41,573 nt of DNA from Chloroflexota bacterium (lineage in GTDB: Bacteria; Chloroflexota; Dehalococcoidia; SM23-28-2; RBG-16-64-32): NCBI GenBank assembly GCA_022574655.1, contig JACZRQ010000006.1:10519-52091 (forward strand), in the 5' to 3' direction. Below, piece by piece: positions 32,416 to 41,573 of the stretch. The notes beneath the pieces were generated by a model. The model was not told the DNA's origin. It ran no database searches and worked only from the letters and a program-made list of their open reading frames with translations. Each line of letters begins with the position of its first letter. Position 1 is the stretch's first letter. The translations under genes were made by a program, and so were the position numbers.

Positions 32416-33669
32416 ATGACCGACTACGTCATCCTCGGCAGCAGCGCCGCCGGCTTGACGGCGATCGACGCGATCCGCGAGCGGGATAAGGACGGCTACA
32501 TCACACTGGTGTCGAAGGAGCCGGGCCCCGCCTATTCGCGAGTCGCTCTTCCCTACATCCTGTCGAGCGAGAAGAAGCTCTCGCAGATCACTCTGCAGAC
32601 GGACGACTACTTCAGCGCAAACGACGTTGAGACGCTCATAGGCGTCGGTGCGACCGCTCTGGACTCAGACGCCAAGACTCTCACTCTCGAAGACGGCAGG
32701 ACCCTCGACTACGACAAGCTCCTCATCGGAACCGGATCCGCCTCTCGGGTCCCCCCGATCGACGGAATCGACGGCGCCGACGTCTGCTACCACTGGACGC
32801 TGGCGGACACTCGCAAGCTCGAACGGCAGATGACCAACGCGAAGAGCTGTTTCGTCATCGGCGCCGGGTTCATTAGCCTGCTCACCGTCAGCGCGCTGAT
32901 CAAAGTCGTCGGCCTCAAGTACACCGTTGTCGAGATGGCGGACCAGGTGATGCCGCAGCTCCTCGACCGTGCCGCCGGCGACACGCTGGAGCGAGTGATG
33001 CGCGACAAGGGGATCGACGTGATGCTCGGCGAGTCCGTCACGTCCATCGAACGCCAAAACGGCGGCTACGGGGTGACGCTGAACAACGGAAAGACCTACG
33101 ACGCCGACATGATCGTCTGCGGCGCCGGGGTCCGGCCGAACGTAGACTTCCTCCAGCACTCTGATGTTGAGATCGCCTCCGGCATCCTCACCAACGATCG
33201 CCAGGAAACAAACGTCTCCGGGGTTTACGCCGCCGGGGACTGCGCGGAGGGCGTCGATTTCCTCTCCGGCGAACGCGTCGTACACGCGATCTGGCCCACC
33301 GCGATCGATCAGGGGCGGGTCGCGGGCGCGAACATGGCGGGCGATTCGGCGACGTATCCCGGCAGCCTTAGCTGGAACGTGACCGAGCTGTTCGGACTAG
33401 CAAGCGCGTCAATAGGCGAGTTCCGGGACCGTGACGGTCTCGAATCGATCGTATTCCACAACCCGAGCGCTAACGTGTACCGCAAGCTGCTCCTTGATGA
33501 TGGCCGGATTGTTGGCGCGGTCGTGATCGGGCGCTCGGAGCACATCCAGGACCTCGGCGTGGTGCAGGCGATGATCCGGCGTAAGACGGACGTGACACGC
33601 TGGAATCATATGCTGCACGGAGAGCGTATCAACTACGGTATGATCGCCTATGAAAGCTTGAAGAAGTAG
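32416..33669 (+). CDS. FAD-dependent NAD(P)-disulfide-type oxidoreductase
   Basis: A 417-residue flavoprotein of the pyridine-nucleotide-disulfide fold (NADH oxidase/CoA-disulfide reductase-like). VILGSSAAGLTAI (about 4-16) is the FAD motif, CFVIGAGFISLLTVSAL the NAD(P) motif, and GVYAAGDCAEG the second FAD-contact. Where coenzyme A disulfide reductases have a redox cysteine near residue 43, this protein has YSRVALPYIL, so a thiol-less NAD(P)H-ferredoxin or rubredoxin-reductase-like role is more likely. It starts two bases after AOR. It could move AOR electrons to NAD(P). Confidence 0.88.
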   Translation: MTDYVILGSSAAGLTAIDAIRERDKDGYITLVSKEPGPAYSRVALPYILSSEKKLSQITLQTDDYFSANDVETLIGVGATALDSDAKTLTLEDGRTLDYDKLLIGTGSASRVPPIDGIDGADVCYHWTLADTRKLERQMTNAKSCFVIGAGFISLLTVSALIKVVGLKYTVVEMADQVMPQLLDRAAGDTLERVMRDKGIDVMLGESVTSIERQNGGYGVTLNNGKTYDADMIVCGAGVRPNVDFLQHSDVEIASGILTNDRQETNVSGVYAAGDCAEGVDFLSGERVVHAIWPTAIDQGRVAGANMAGDSATYPGSLSWNVTELFGLASASIGEFRDRDGLESIVFHNPSANVYRKLLLDDGRIVGAVVIGRSEHIQDLGVVQAMIRRKTDVTRWNHMLHGERINYGMIAYESLKK

Positions 33670-33903
33670 ATGAAACTGAACGTAGAACTCCAGATTTATC
33701 TCAAGGAGTACTCTCCGAACGGCGCCGCTAAGTTCGACTACGAGCTGGCGGACGGCTCATCCGTCATGACGCTGGTGGACGCCCTCGGCGTGCCCGACGA
33801 GCTTGCGAACATAGTGATCGTCGAAGGAGAGAGCACGGACCACGCGCACAAGCTCAAAGACGGCGATCACGTGATCCTCATCCCGCCGCTGGCCGGCGGC
33901 TAA
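33670..33903 (+). CDS. MoaD/ThiS-family sulfur carrier (AOR-associated)
   Basis: A 77-residue beta-grasp protein ending in the activatable Gly-Gly (PPLAGG). It begins MKLNVELQIYLKEYSP and has the strand pattern of MoaD. Proteins like this beside AOR supply sulfur for the tungsten/molybdenum pterin. The ATG follows the previous stop directly, so the four genes of this operon are tightly linked. Confidence 0.88.
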   Translation: MKLNVELQIYLKEYSPNGAAKFDYELADGSSVMTLVDALGVPDELANIVIVEGESTDHAHKLKDGDHVILIPPLAGG

Positions 33904-33947
33904 ACCTTCCGCTAGGCCGAACGACCCGCCTAGACCACTACCACCTC

Positions 33948-33976
33948 TTGCACATGCAACCAGTTGCAGCTACTAT
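33948..33976 (+). promoter_or_regulatory. Promoter with overlapping palindromic operator for the Zur-like gene
   Basis: TTGCAC (33948-33953) and TACTAT (33971-33976), 17 bases apart, form a sigma-70 promoter. The spacer holds the perfect palindrome TGCAAC-CA-GTTGCA (33955-33968), and TTGCA-CA-TGCAA (33948-33959) overlaps the -35. Repeated TGCAA half-sites in both orientations suit binding of one or two dimers of the Fur/Zur protein encoded 30 bases downstream. This is inferred, not shown. Confidence 0.6.
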
Positions 33977-34005
33977 TCGTCTCAGACGCAGAGAGGTGCA
34001 TTGAT

Positions 34006-34446
34006 ATGAGTTGTGAAAACGAAACCGCTGTCGCCCTGCGCGACGCAGGCCAGAAGGTGACCCCCCAACGCATGGCGATACTGTCCGCGGTCCGCCACGC
34101 CGGCGAGCACGTCACTGCGACCCGCGTGATCGAGCAGATACAGGCTGCGCAACCGTACGTTGATCCTTCGACGATCTACCGCACGTTATCGTCGGCCAGA
34201 GAGCTCGGTCTCGTTAGCGAGACCGACATGGGGACGCGCGACGCCGAGTTCGAGTGGATCGGTAAGGACCGCCACCACCACCTCATCTGCAAATCGTGTG
34301 GAACCGCGATGTCGCTCGATAACCGCTATCTGGACGGCCTGGCGACCCAGCTCATCGAGGAGCTTGACTTCGAAGCGGACCTCGGCCACTTCGCCATCTT
34401 CGGCACCTGCGCCAAGTGCCGCACTCAGAACCGGGAAGAGAACTGA
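34006..34446 (+). CDS. Fur-family metalloregulator (probably Zur)
   Basis: A 146-residue Fur-family repressor: winged helix with KVTPQRMAILSAVRHAGEHVTATRVI and DPSTIYRTLSSARELGLV (recognition helix), the HHHLICKSCG metal site (His90-92, Cys95, Cys98) and CAKC (135, 138) structural zinc. The ATG at 34006 has GAGAGGTG ahead; an in-frame extension to 33964 runs into the operator. It is the first gene of an operon with a metal ABC transporter, so it probably senses zinc or manganese and represses its own promoter. The metal is not certain. Confidence 0.88.
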   Translation: MSCENETAVALRDAGQKVTPQRMAILSAVRHAGEHVTATRVIEQIQAAQPYVDPSTIYRTLSSARELGLVSETDMGTRDAEFEWIGKDRHHHLICKSCGTAMSLDNRYLDGLATQLIEELDFEADLGHFAIFGTCAKCRTQNREEN

Positions 34447-34447
34447 C

Positions 34448-35458
34448 ATGCGACGACCGATGACAATCATCGCGATCGCCGTCGGCCTGGTTATCGCTCT
34501 TGCTGCTTGCGGCGGCGACGACGATGACGACAGCGAAGGCCGGCTCCTCCGAGTCGTCTCGACTGTGTCCCCTATTACGAGCATCGTCGAGAACATCGGC
34601 GGCACTCGAATCGATCTCACCGGCATCATTCCGGAGGGCGCCAACTCGCACACGTTCGAACCAGCTCCTTCAGTCGTATCCAAAATTGAAGACGCTGACC
34701 TGATCGTGCTCAACGGACTGCAGCTTGAGGAGCCGACGTTAGAGCTGGCCGAGGCGAACAAGAACGACGACGCCGTGATCCTGCTGCTGGGCGATGAGAC
34801 CCTCAGCGAAGACGAGTACAAGTTCGACTTCAGCTTCCCCATTTCCCAGGGACGGCCGAACCCGCACCTCTGGCCGGACCCGACGTTGGTGATGGAGTAC
34901 GCCCAACTGATCCGCGACGCGCTGGTCGATTTGGACTCCGCAAACGAGGACTACTACTCGACGAACCTCGCGACTTTCAACGATCGTCTCGAGGTCCTTG
35001 ACCGCCAGATGCTCGCCTCAGTCCAGACAGTGCCGCCTGAAAACCGAAAGCTCTTGACCTATCACGACTCCTGGGCTTACTGGGCCGACCGCTACGACTT
35101 CACGGTCATTGGTGCGATCCAGCCGTCCGACTTCGCGGAGCCATCGGCCAGCGAAGTCGCTTCGCTGATCGACCAGATCGATGACGAAGGCATCCCGGCG
35201 ATCTTCGGGTCGGAGGTGTTCGCCAGCGACGTCCTGGAGACGATCGCCAACGAGACCGGCGCGGAGTACATCGACGACCTGCGCGACGACGACCTGCCGG
35301 GCGAGCCAGGCGACGACGCGCATTCGTACCTGGGCCTGATGGTCGAGAACATGCGCACTATGATCCCCGCTCTCGGGGGCGACGCAGCGCCGATGAACCT
35401 TGTAGTCACCGGTCTCGTCTTCGAAGACGGTCCGAGTACCGCCGTCTACCCGCAGTAG
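34448..35458 (+). CDS. znuA: Zinc/manganese ABC transporter, substrate-binding lipoprotein (ZnuA-like)
   Basis: A 336-residue solute-binding protein of the ZnuA/TroA group. The N-terminus is a lipoprotein signal with lipobox LAAC (about residue 21) and an acidic DDDDDSEG linker. Metal ligands are likely NSHTFEP, NPHLWPDP, TYHDSWAYW and an acidic position near GSEVFASD. A histidine-rich loop, common in zinc-specific ZnuA, is not seen. It lies one base after the regulator gene. It gives metal to the permease encoded next. Confidence 0.9.
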   Translation: MRRPMTIIAIAVGLVIALAACGGDDDDDSEGRLLRVVSTVSPITSIVENIGGTRIDLTGIIPEGANSHTFEPAPSVVSKIEDADLIVLNGLQLEEPTLELAEANKNDDAVILLLGDETLSEDEYKFDFSFPISQGRPNPHLWPDPTLVMEYAQLIRDALVDLDSANEDYYSTNLATFNDRLEVLDRQMLASVQTVPPENRKLLTYHDSWAYWADRYDFTVIGAIQPSDFAEPSASEVASLIDQIDDEGIPAIFGSEVFASDVLETIANETGAEYIDDLRDDDLPGEPGDDAHSYLGLMVENMRTMIPALGGDAAPMNLVVTGLVFEDGPSTAVYPQ

Positions 35459-35465
35459 GTGTCTG

Positions 35466-36305
35466 GTGCTGCATCCCAGACCCCACGACACCAGTGAAAG
35501 CGACTTCATTGTCGAGTTCCGCAACGTTACCTGCGGCTACACCGGAGCGGCCGCGCTTAGCAGCGTCTCGCTCGCTGTCTACCGCGGCGACTTCGTTGGG
35601 CTCGTGGGTCCCAGCGGCGCTGGAAAGACAACGCTGCTGCGGACGATCCTCGGAAGCGTCGACATCTACGCTGGCGAAGTGCTTGTCGATGGCAAGCCGG
35701 TCCGATCATCACGGCCGCTAGCCGGCTACGTACCGCAGCTCGAAACGATCGACTGGAACTTCCCGGTGACGGTCGAGCAGATAGTGCTCATGGGTCAGGC
35801 GAACGAGGGCTGGTTTCCCTGGCACAAGAAGGAGGTGCGGGAGTCCGCGTACTCGATCATGGAGCGGCTGGGGATTGCGCACCTCGGGAAGCGCCAGATA
35901 CGCGCCCTCTCCGGTGGCCAGCAGCAGCGCGCCTTCCTCGGACGTGCGCTCCTGAGCAGCCCCAGGCTCCTCCTCCTGGACGAGCCAACCTCAGGCGTTG
36001 ACATCAAGACGCGGGACGATATCCTCCACCTCCTTGACGAGCTCAACCACGAGGGCGTCACCGTCCTCATGACGACGCACGAGATCAACGCCGTCGCCGC
36101 CCACCTGCCGTGGGTCATCTGCATCAACAAGGAGATCATCGCCGAAGGTCCACCCTCGGAGGTTTACACACCGGAGATCCTCGGGCGTACGTACGGAGCC
36201 GAGATGACCGTCGTCCACCACGAAGGGATGACTCTCGTTGCGGAGACGCCCCACCAGATCGGCCGCAGCCTGCGGCACCATCAGAAAGTTGGCACGCAGA
36301 CCTGA
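35466..36305 (+). CDS. znuC: Metal ABC transporter ATP-binding protein (ZnuC-like)
   Basis: A 279-residue ABC ATPase. Walker A is GPSGAGKTT, the signature is LSGGQQQRAFLGRAL, Walker B LLLLDEPTSGVD, and TTHEINAV is the switch His. The start is GTG at 35466, seven bases after the binding-protein stop, and its stop overlaps the permease ATG. It powers uptake of zinc or manganese by the adjoining permease. Confidence 0.92.
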   Translation: MLHPRPHDTSESDFIVEFRNVTCGYTGAAALSSVSLAVYRGDFVGLVGPSGAGKTTLLRTILGSVDIYAGEVLVDGKPVRSSRPLAGYVPQLETIDWNFPVTVEQIVLMGQANEGWFPWHKKEVRESAYSIMERLGIAHLGKRQIRALSGGQQQRAFLGRALLSSPRLLLLDEPTSGVDIKTRDDILHLLDELNHEGVTVLMTTHEINAVAAHLPWVICINKEIIAEGPPSEVYTPEILGRTYGAEMTVVHHEGMTLVAETPHQIGRSLRHHQKVGTQT

Positions 36306-37186
36306 TGTTCGAGCCACTGCAGTACGAGTTCTTCGTGCGTGGCCTGATGGCGGCGACGATAGTCGGGGCCCTTTGCGGTCTCGTTGGCGTGTATATCGTC
36401 TTGCGGAAGATGAGCTACATCGGCCACGGGCTGTCGCACGCCATATTCGGCGGCGCGGTGGTGAGTTATGTCATGTCGTTCAACTTCTACATCGGCGCTG
36501 GAATCTGGGGCTTCCTGTCGGCGCTCCTGATCAGCGCGACGACCCGCCACAAGCGCTTCATCGCTTCCGATGCGGCCATCGGAATCATCACGACGGCCAG
36601 CTTCGCGCTCGGTGTCGCGCTCATCAGCCGTTATCGCACGTTCACCCGCAGCTTCGACGCCGCTCTCTTCGGCAACATCCTCGGCGTCAGCGACAACGAT
36701 CTCTACGCGATCATCGGGGTGACGGTACTGACGTTTGCGGCCGTGGCCTTCCTCTACCGGCGGTTGCTGTTCACAACGTTTGACCCGGAGGTGGCGCCGT
36801 ACTTCGGTGTGAACACCGCCTGGATCGACTCGCTGTTCTCGCTGATCCTGGCGGGCGCGATCGTGGTCTCGCTTCAGGTGCTGGGCGCGACGTTGATCGC
36901 CGCGTCGCTCGTGATCCCGCCGATCACGGCACGGCTACTGACGGACAACTTCAACCGCATGGTGACGCTATCGGTGTTGATCGGCGCGTCATGCGGATTC
37001 GTCGGCATCTACGCCAGCTATTTCCTGGACATCGCATCAGGCGCATCTATCGTGCTGGTCGCGACGGGCGCGTTCATGCTGGCGATGGTGTACTCATCGG
37101 TGCGCGAAAAGATCGCCACGATGCGGGGGCTCGCCGCGCACTCGCACGCTGGCTCTCCGGCGTCTTCTCAGGCGCTCGTAGACTGA
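36305..37186 (+). CDS. znuB: Metal ABC transporter permease (ZnuB-like)
   Basis: A 293-residue membrane protein of the ABC-3 family with about eight hydrophobic segments: FFVRGLMAATIVGALCGLVGVYIVLRKMSYIGHGLSHAIFGG is the typical N-terminus, and ATLIAASLVIPPITARLL the conserved late segment. The ATG overlaps the ATPase stop (TGATG). An open frame upstream to 36110 overlaps the ATPase gene and is discarded. The end lies five bases from the convergent Rieske gene. Confidence 0.92.
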   Translation: MFEPLQYEFFVRGLMAATIVGALCGLVGVYIVLRKMSYIGHGLSHAIFGGAVVSYVMSFNFYIGAGIWGFLSALLISATTRHKRFIASDAAIGIITTASFALGVALISRYRTFTRSFDAALFGNILGVSDNDLYAIIGVTVLTFAAVAFLYRRLLFTTFDPEVAPYFGVNTAWIDSLFSLILAGAIVVSLQVLGATLIAASLVIPPITARLLTDNFNRMVTLSVLIGASCGFVGIYASYFLDIASGASIVLVATGAFMLAMVYSSVREKIATMRGLAAHSHAGSPASSQALVD

Positions 37187-37191
37187 CGAGC

Positions 37192-37503
37192 TTACGCTAG
37201 AGCGACTTTGACGTCGTCGCCATCGACTTCGACGCTGTAGGTCTTGATCGCCTCCTCGGGTGGAGCTGCGACAACCTCACCGGTTCGAATGTTGAACTGG
37301 CCGGCGTGGAAAGGACATTCTACAACTTCACCGGTGAGAATGCCCTCGCCGAGCGGCCCACCACGGTGCGGGCAGTCGTTCTGGAAGGCTACGAAGCTCC
37401 CGTCTAAGTTGGCGACGGCAATCTCTTCGTCTCCAAGCTCAACGACAAGCATCTCACCGGGGGGAATTTCACTTGCGCTCGCAACCCTAACGAACTCCGC
37501 CAT
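37192..37503 (-). CDS. Rieske [2Fe-2S] ferredoxin
   Basis: A 103-residue soluble Rieske protein of the BphF/NirD-like type. The cluster ligands are CPH (C-x-H) in FQNDCPHRGGPLGEG and CPFH (C-x2-H) in ECPFHAGQF. It probably transfers electrons to an oxygenase or related enzyme; none is in the window. AAGGAGG precedes the ATG at 37503. It is transcribed away from the pyrimidine leader. Confidence 0.92.
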   Translation of the reverse strand: MAEFVRVASASEIPPGEMLVVELGDEEIAVANLDGSFVAFQNDCPHRGGPLGEGILTGEVVECPFHAGQFNIRTGEVVAAPPEEAIKTYSVEVDGDDVKVALA

Positions 37504-37577
37504 GAACGCGCCTCCTTATGCCGATCCAGTAGATTCGAATACCAATGATAGCACCACGGATATCAACAAATCGATTG

Positions 37578-37606
37578 TTGTAGCGTCTCCCCTAGCGTGA
37601 TAACAT
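37578..37606 (+). promoter_or_regulatory. Possible promoter of the pyrimidine operon
   Basis: TTGTAG (37578-37583) and TAACAT (37601-37606), 17 bases apart. The predicted transcript would start near 37613, just before the PyrR-binding hairpin. The match to consensus is moderate. Confidence 0.4.
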
Positions 37607-37640
37607 CCCTGTAACAAAACACATCCGAGTCACCTTTAAT

Positions 37641-37658
37641 GTGGTCCTGCGAGACCAC
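37641..37658 (+). promoter_or_regulatory. PyrR-binding hairpin of a pyr attenuator
   Basis: GTGGTC pairs with GACCAC around a CTGCGA loop. The loop and flanks read TCCTGCGAGA, nine of ten to the PyrR-binding consensus UCCNGNGAGG known from Bacillus, just upstream of pyrR itself. In the known mechanism, PyrR with UMP holds this hairpin so that the downstream terminator forms. Confidence 0.7.
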
Positions 37659-37716
37659 CAAGGAGCGACCGAATTGGCCCGCAGCACACGGCCTAACGAA
37701 ATAGCAGCGCGCGCGT

Positions 37717-37746
37717 CCTCTTGCTCGAGTGGCGAGAGGCTTTTTT
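37717..37746 (+). terminator. Rho-independent terminator of the pyr attenuator
   Basis: CCTCTTGC (37717-37724) pairs with GCGAGAGG (37732-37739) in an 8-base-pair stem with one G-U pair and a 7-base loop, followed by six T at 37741-37746. It lies 22 bases before the pyrR ATG, as an attenuator should. I could not assign the competing antiterminator fold by eye. Confidence 0.8.
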
Positions 37747-37768
37747 CTGCCCACGGCTTGTCACGCTA

Positions 37769-38332
37769 ATGGACACGTCCGAACGGGCCCACGTTGTACT
37801 TACGGCCGATGACATCCATCGCGCCGTACGGCGGATCGCCCACGAGATCGTCGAACGCAACCACGGGCTCGACGGCCTCGTTCTCGTCGGCATGCGCACT
37901 CGCGGCGTCCCCATAGCGCAACGCATCGCAAACGCCATTCAGGAGTTCGAGGGACAGCCGGTGCCCGTCGGCGCGCTCGACATCAACCTCTACCGCGACG
38001 ACATCGGATCGCCCGACCGCGCGCCGCACATCCAGCCGACCGAGATGCCAACGGACATCGACGGCAAGACCGTCGTTCTCGTCGACGACGTGCTCTACAC
38101 CGGCCGCAGCATCAGGGCCGCGCTCGACGCGCTGACGGATTTTGGACGGCCCGCCGCTATTCAGTTGGCGGTTGTGGTCGACCGCGGCCACCGCGAGCTG
38201 CCGATCCGGCCCGATTACGTGGGCAAGAACATCCCGACGGCCCGTGACGAAGACGTCCAGGTGCTTCTGCGGGAAACGGACGGGGAAGACGAGGTGCGAA
38301 TCATGAAACTGGTACCGGAGCCGGAGCGATGA
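37769..38332 (+). CDS. pyrR: PyrR, pyrimidine operon attenuator and uracil phosphoribosyltransferase
   Basis: A 187-residue Pyr[31 protein letters not shown] and the PRPP motif [21 protein letters not shown] (about 101-121) are clear. In other bacteria it binds pyr leader RNA when UMP is high and terminates transcription; a matching hairpin and terminator lie just upstream. The ATG at 37769 is used; an open extension to 37721 overlaps the terminator. The stop overlaps pyrB by ATGA. Confidence 0.93.
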   Translation: MDTSERAHVVLTADDIHRAVRRIAHEIVERNHGLDGLVLVGMRTRGVPIAQRIANAIQEFEGQPVPVGALDINLYRDDIGSPDRAPHIQPTEMPTDIDGKTVVLVDDVLYTGRSIRAALDALTDFGRPAAIQLAVVVDRGHRELPIRPDYVGKNIPTARDEDVQVLLRETDGEDEVRIMKLVPEPER

Positions 38333-39329
38333 CCCAGGAACCAGCCCTCCAGATCGCCACACCGCTCGACGCGCGCACACCATGGACCCGCCGTCACCTG
38401 CTGGACCTCGACGAGCTGTCCAGAGACGAGATCGAGACGATCCTCGAGACGACCGATGCGATGAAGGAGATCATGGGCCGCGAAGTGCCGCGGGTGCCAG
38501 CACTGCGCGGTCGCACGATCGTCACATTGTTCTACGAAGCCAGCACACGCACACGCGCCTCGTTCGAGCTTGCCGGCAAGGCGTTGGGAGCGGACGTCAT
38601 CAACGTCGCCGCCGGTGGGTCGAGCGTCGAGAAGGGTGAGTCGCTGATCGACACCGTCCGCACGCTTGAGGCGATCGGCGCGGAGGTGCTCGTGATGCGG
38701 CATCCGGCCGCCGGCGCGCCATACCTGGTCGCGCGGCACCTTTCCGCTAGCGTCGTCAACGGCGGCGACGGACAACACGCCCACCCGACGCAGGCGCTGC
38801 TCGACCTGTACACCATGCGCGCGCACATCGGGGACATGCGGGACAAGCGCGTCGTCATCGTCGGCGATATCGCGCACAGCCGCGTCGTCCGTTCCAACAT
38901 TTGGGGGCTGGCGGCGATGGGCGCGAAGGTCGTCGTCTGCGGGCCGCCCACGTTGCTTCCGGCGGGCATGCGACACGGACAACAACAGACCGAAGAACCG
39001 CTCGCCCTCCCGCATGTCGAGGTCGAAACGAACATCGACACCGCCCTCGAGGGCGCCGACGTCGTGATGGCGCTGCGGTTGCAGAAGGAGCGCATGCACG
39101 GCGGGCTGATTCCGTCGATCCGCGAATACGCAACGCTCTACCAGATAACGCCGGAGCGGCTGGCGCGTGCCAAGACGGGCGCACTGGTGATGCATCCCGG
39201 CCCGATCAACGAAGGCGTGGAGATATCCCCGGAGGTCGCGACGAGCCTGCAGTCGGTGATCGAAGAGCAGGTCACGAACGGCGTCGCCGTGCGTATGGCG
39301 GTGCTGTACCTGCTTGCCAGGGGGAAGGC

Positions 39330-39333
<4 letters not shown>
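38329..39333 (+). CDS. pyrB: Aspartate carbamoyltransferase catalytic subunit
   Basis: A 334-residue ATCase catalytic chain. The carbamoyl-phosphate motif is [13 protein letters not shown] (S-T-R-T), and [27 protein letters not shown] and [11 protein letters not shown] are the other family signatures. It forms carbamoyl-aspartate from carbamoyl phosphate and aspartate. No pyrI regulatory chain follows. It overlaps both pyrR and pyrC by ATGA. Confidence 0.95.
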
Positions 39334-40630
<1,297 letters not shown>

Positions 40631-40634
<4 letters not shown>

Positions 40635-41197
40635 GCGAGGGAGCGATAATCGCACTTGCAGCCGTGGTCTCGTCGGGACTACTCGGCTTGACTGGATTCG
40701 CATTCAATTTCTGGAACGCCAGCCGAGACCTACAATTCCGGCGAGAGCTGGCGATTATTGAACTAGAAGACAGAAAATCTAGAAGCGACCTGCGCCTTGA
40801 ACGATTGGAGGTCCACCAAGAGGCCATGACATGGACGATACAGCTGACCAAGAGCTTAGGGCGTGCATCATCACCGCCATTGCCCGTACAGGGCCTCCAA
40901 AACCAAATGGACCAATTCACCACCTGGCTTGAGGGGAAGACCCTGTACCTGGATCCCGAGTCAGTGCTTGCGCTTGCGGAGCTTATCAATCTCTGGCCCA
41001 GGTGGGTGAGGAGTGGCGGCACGAACATGAAAAATGCGGTCAAGACGCGAATTGAGGAAGCGCAGACGGCACTCGCCACAGGCATCGGCCTCGAGCATAT
41101 CGACTTAAAGTCAATCGACCCGGATTCATTCGGCCACAGTGAGTTAAGCCGCGAGTTAGACGATGTTGCCGAGCTGCTCGATGAATCCAACCGATAG
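40631..41197 (+). CDS. Small membrane-anchored protein of unknown function
   Basis: A 188-residue protein that I do not recognise. The N-terminus has one hydrophobic segment (IIALAAVVSSGLLGLTGFAFNFW, about residues 6-28), followed by a charged, helical region rich in Arg/Glu (about 33-62) and a soluble tail. The start GTG overlaps the pyrC stop (GTGA); the end overlaps the carA ATG by 17 bases, so it is translationally embedded in the pyrimidine operon. Its codon use is less GC-rich than its neighbours. This hints at later insertion or a specialised protein. Confidence 0.65.
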
Positions 41198-41573
41198 CGC
41201 CCTCCTCGTGCTCGAAGACGGGACTGTCTTCGAAGGCAAGGCGTTCGGCGCGGCGGCGCGGTCGCACGGCGAGGTCGTGTTCTCGACGGCGATGACGGGG
41301 TACCAGGAGATGCTGACGGACCCCTCGTTCGCCGGGCAGGTGCTGGTGCTGACGTACCCGCTCGCCGGCAACTACGGCATCAACTGCGACGACTACGAGT
41401 CGAAGCGCATCCAGGTGCGCGGCCTCGTCGTCCACGAGACGTCCGATCACCCGTCGCACTGGCACGCCGACCGGACGCTGCACGACTACCTCGAAGCCGA
41501 GAACATACCCGGCATCCACGGCATCGACACGCGCGCGCTGACCCGCAAGCTTCGTTCCGGCGGCGTGCTGATG
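41181..41573 (+). CDS. carA: Carbamoyl-phosphate synthase small subunit, N-terminal part (cut by window edge)
   Basis: The first 131 codons of carA. LVLEDGTVFEGKAFGA, GEVVFSTAMTGYQEMLTDPSFAGQVLVLTYPLAGNYG and GIHGIDTRALTRKLR are the canonical N-terminal domain. The glutaminase domain lies beyond the window. It supplies carbamoyl phosphate for pyrB. The ATG at 41181 overlaps the preceding gene by 17 bases. Confidence 0.95.
   Translation, partial: MNPTDSALLVLEDGTVFEGKAFGAAARSHGEVVFSTAMTGYQEMLTDPSFAGQVLVLTYPLAGNYGINCDDYESKRIQVRGLVVHETSDHPSHWHADRTLHDYLEAENIPGIHGIDTRALTRKLRSGGVLM

Noticed and set aside
38901-39329. Dihydroorotase extension from 38901
   Set aside because: The extension lies inside pyrB and has Arg/Gly-rich shadow-frame composition.

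Overview
The window is a gene-dense, high-GC bacterial chromosome segment of about 41.6 kb. No stretch over 300 bases lacks a gene, and I see no rRNA, tRNA or CRISPR. Malyl-CoA lyase (1645-2751) and mesaconyl-C1-CoA hydratase (8234-9322) closely match the Chloroflexus proteins as I remember them. Together with a B12-dependent mutase, a tungsten-type aldehyde oxidoreductase and overlapping operons, this suggests a member of Chloroflexota, probably uncultured. That placement is inference.

Layout. 1-1458 (minus): methylmalonyl-CoA mutase (cut by the window edge) behind a CitE-like lyase. 1549-7713 (plus): malyl-CoA lyase, a DUF559 nuclease inside a small inverted-repeat element, a succinyl-CoA-synthetase-like ligase pair split by extra genes and a sucD fragment, a ferredoxin-like protein, ybaK and a flavin protein. 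7710-10622 (minus): hotdog hydratase, SDR, mesaconyl-CoA hydratase, GNAT. 10739-11911: short CysRS/MshC-like ligase. 11908-15171 (minus): thiolase, crotonase, DUF952, phosphotransferase. 15290-16800 (minus): CcdA and TlpA. 17021-20686: acetyl-CoA synthetase, a nucleotidyltransferase gene broken by a TGA, a conserved unknown on the minus strand, and a thioredoxin with TGA at its first active-site cysteine. 20796-23407: DRE-TIM Claisen-condensing enzyme and FabH. 23421-27309 (minus): CysRS fused to a GT2 glycosyltransferase, glutaredoxin, MATE exporter. 27555-29911: methyltransferase, FAD oxidoreductase, cNMP-binding protein. 30105-33903: ferredoxin, AOR, FAD-NAD(P) oxidoreductase, MoaD-like. 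34006-37186: Fur/Zur-type regulator and a zinc/manganese ABC transporter. 37192-37503: Rieske protein. 37578-41573: pyrimidine operon pyrR-pyrB-pyrC-(unknown membrane protein)-carA with a PyrR attenuator.

How it works together. The first 10 kb can join propionyl-CoA and glyoxylate into beta-methylmalyl-CoA and dehydrate it to mesaconyl-C1-CoA, or run this in reverse. A CoA ligase, a second CoA-ester lyase and methylmalonyl-CoA mutase link it to C4 metabolism, as in part of the 3-hydroxypropionate bi-cycle or ethylmalonyl-CoA pathway.

The strongest unusual signals are four: a likely selenocysteine thioredoxin (U-G-S-C) that ordinary gene calling would truncate; a CysRS-GT2 fusion next to a separate MshC-like short CysRS; a DUF559 element with terminal inverted repeats that has inserted into the malyl-CoA lyase operon without breaking translational coupling; and a sucD fragment marking rearrangement in the same operon.
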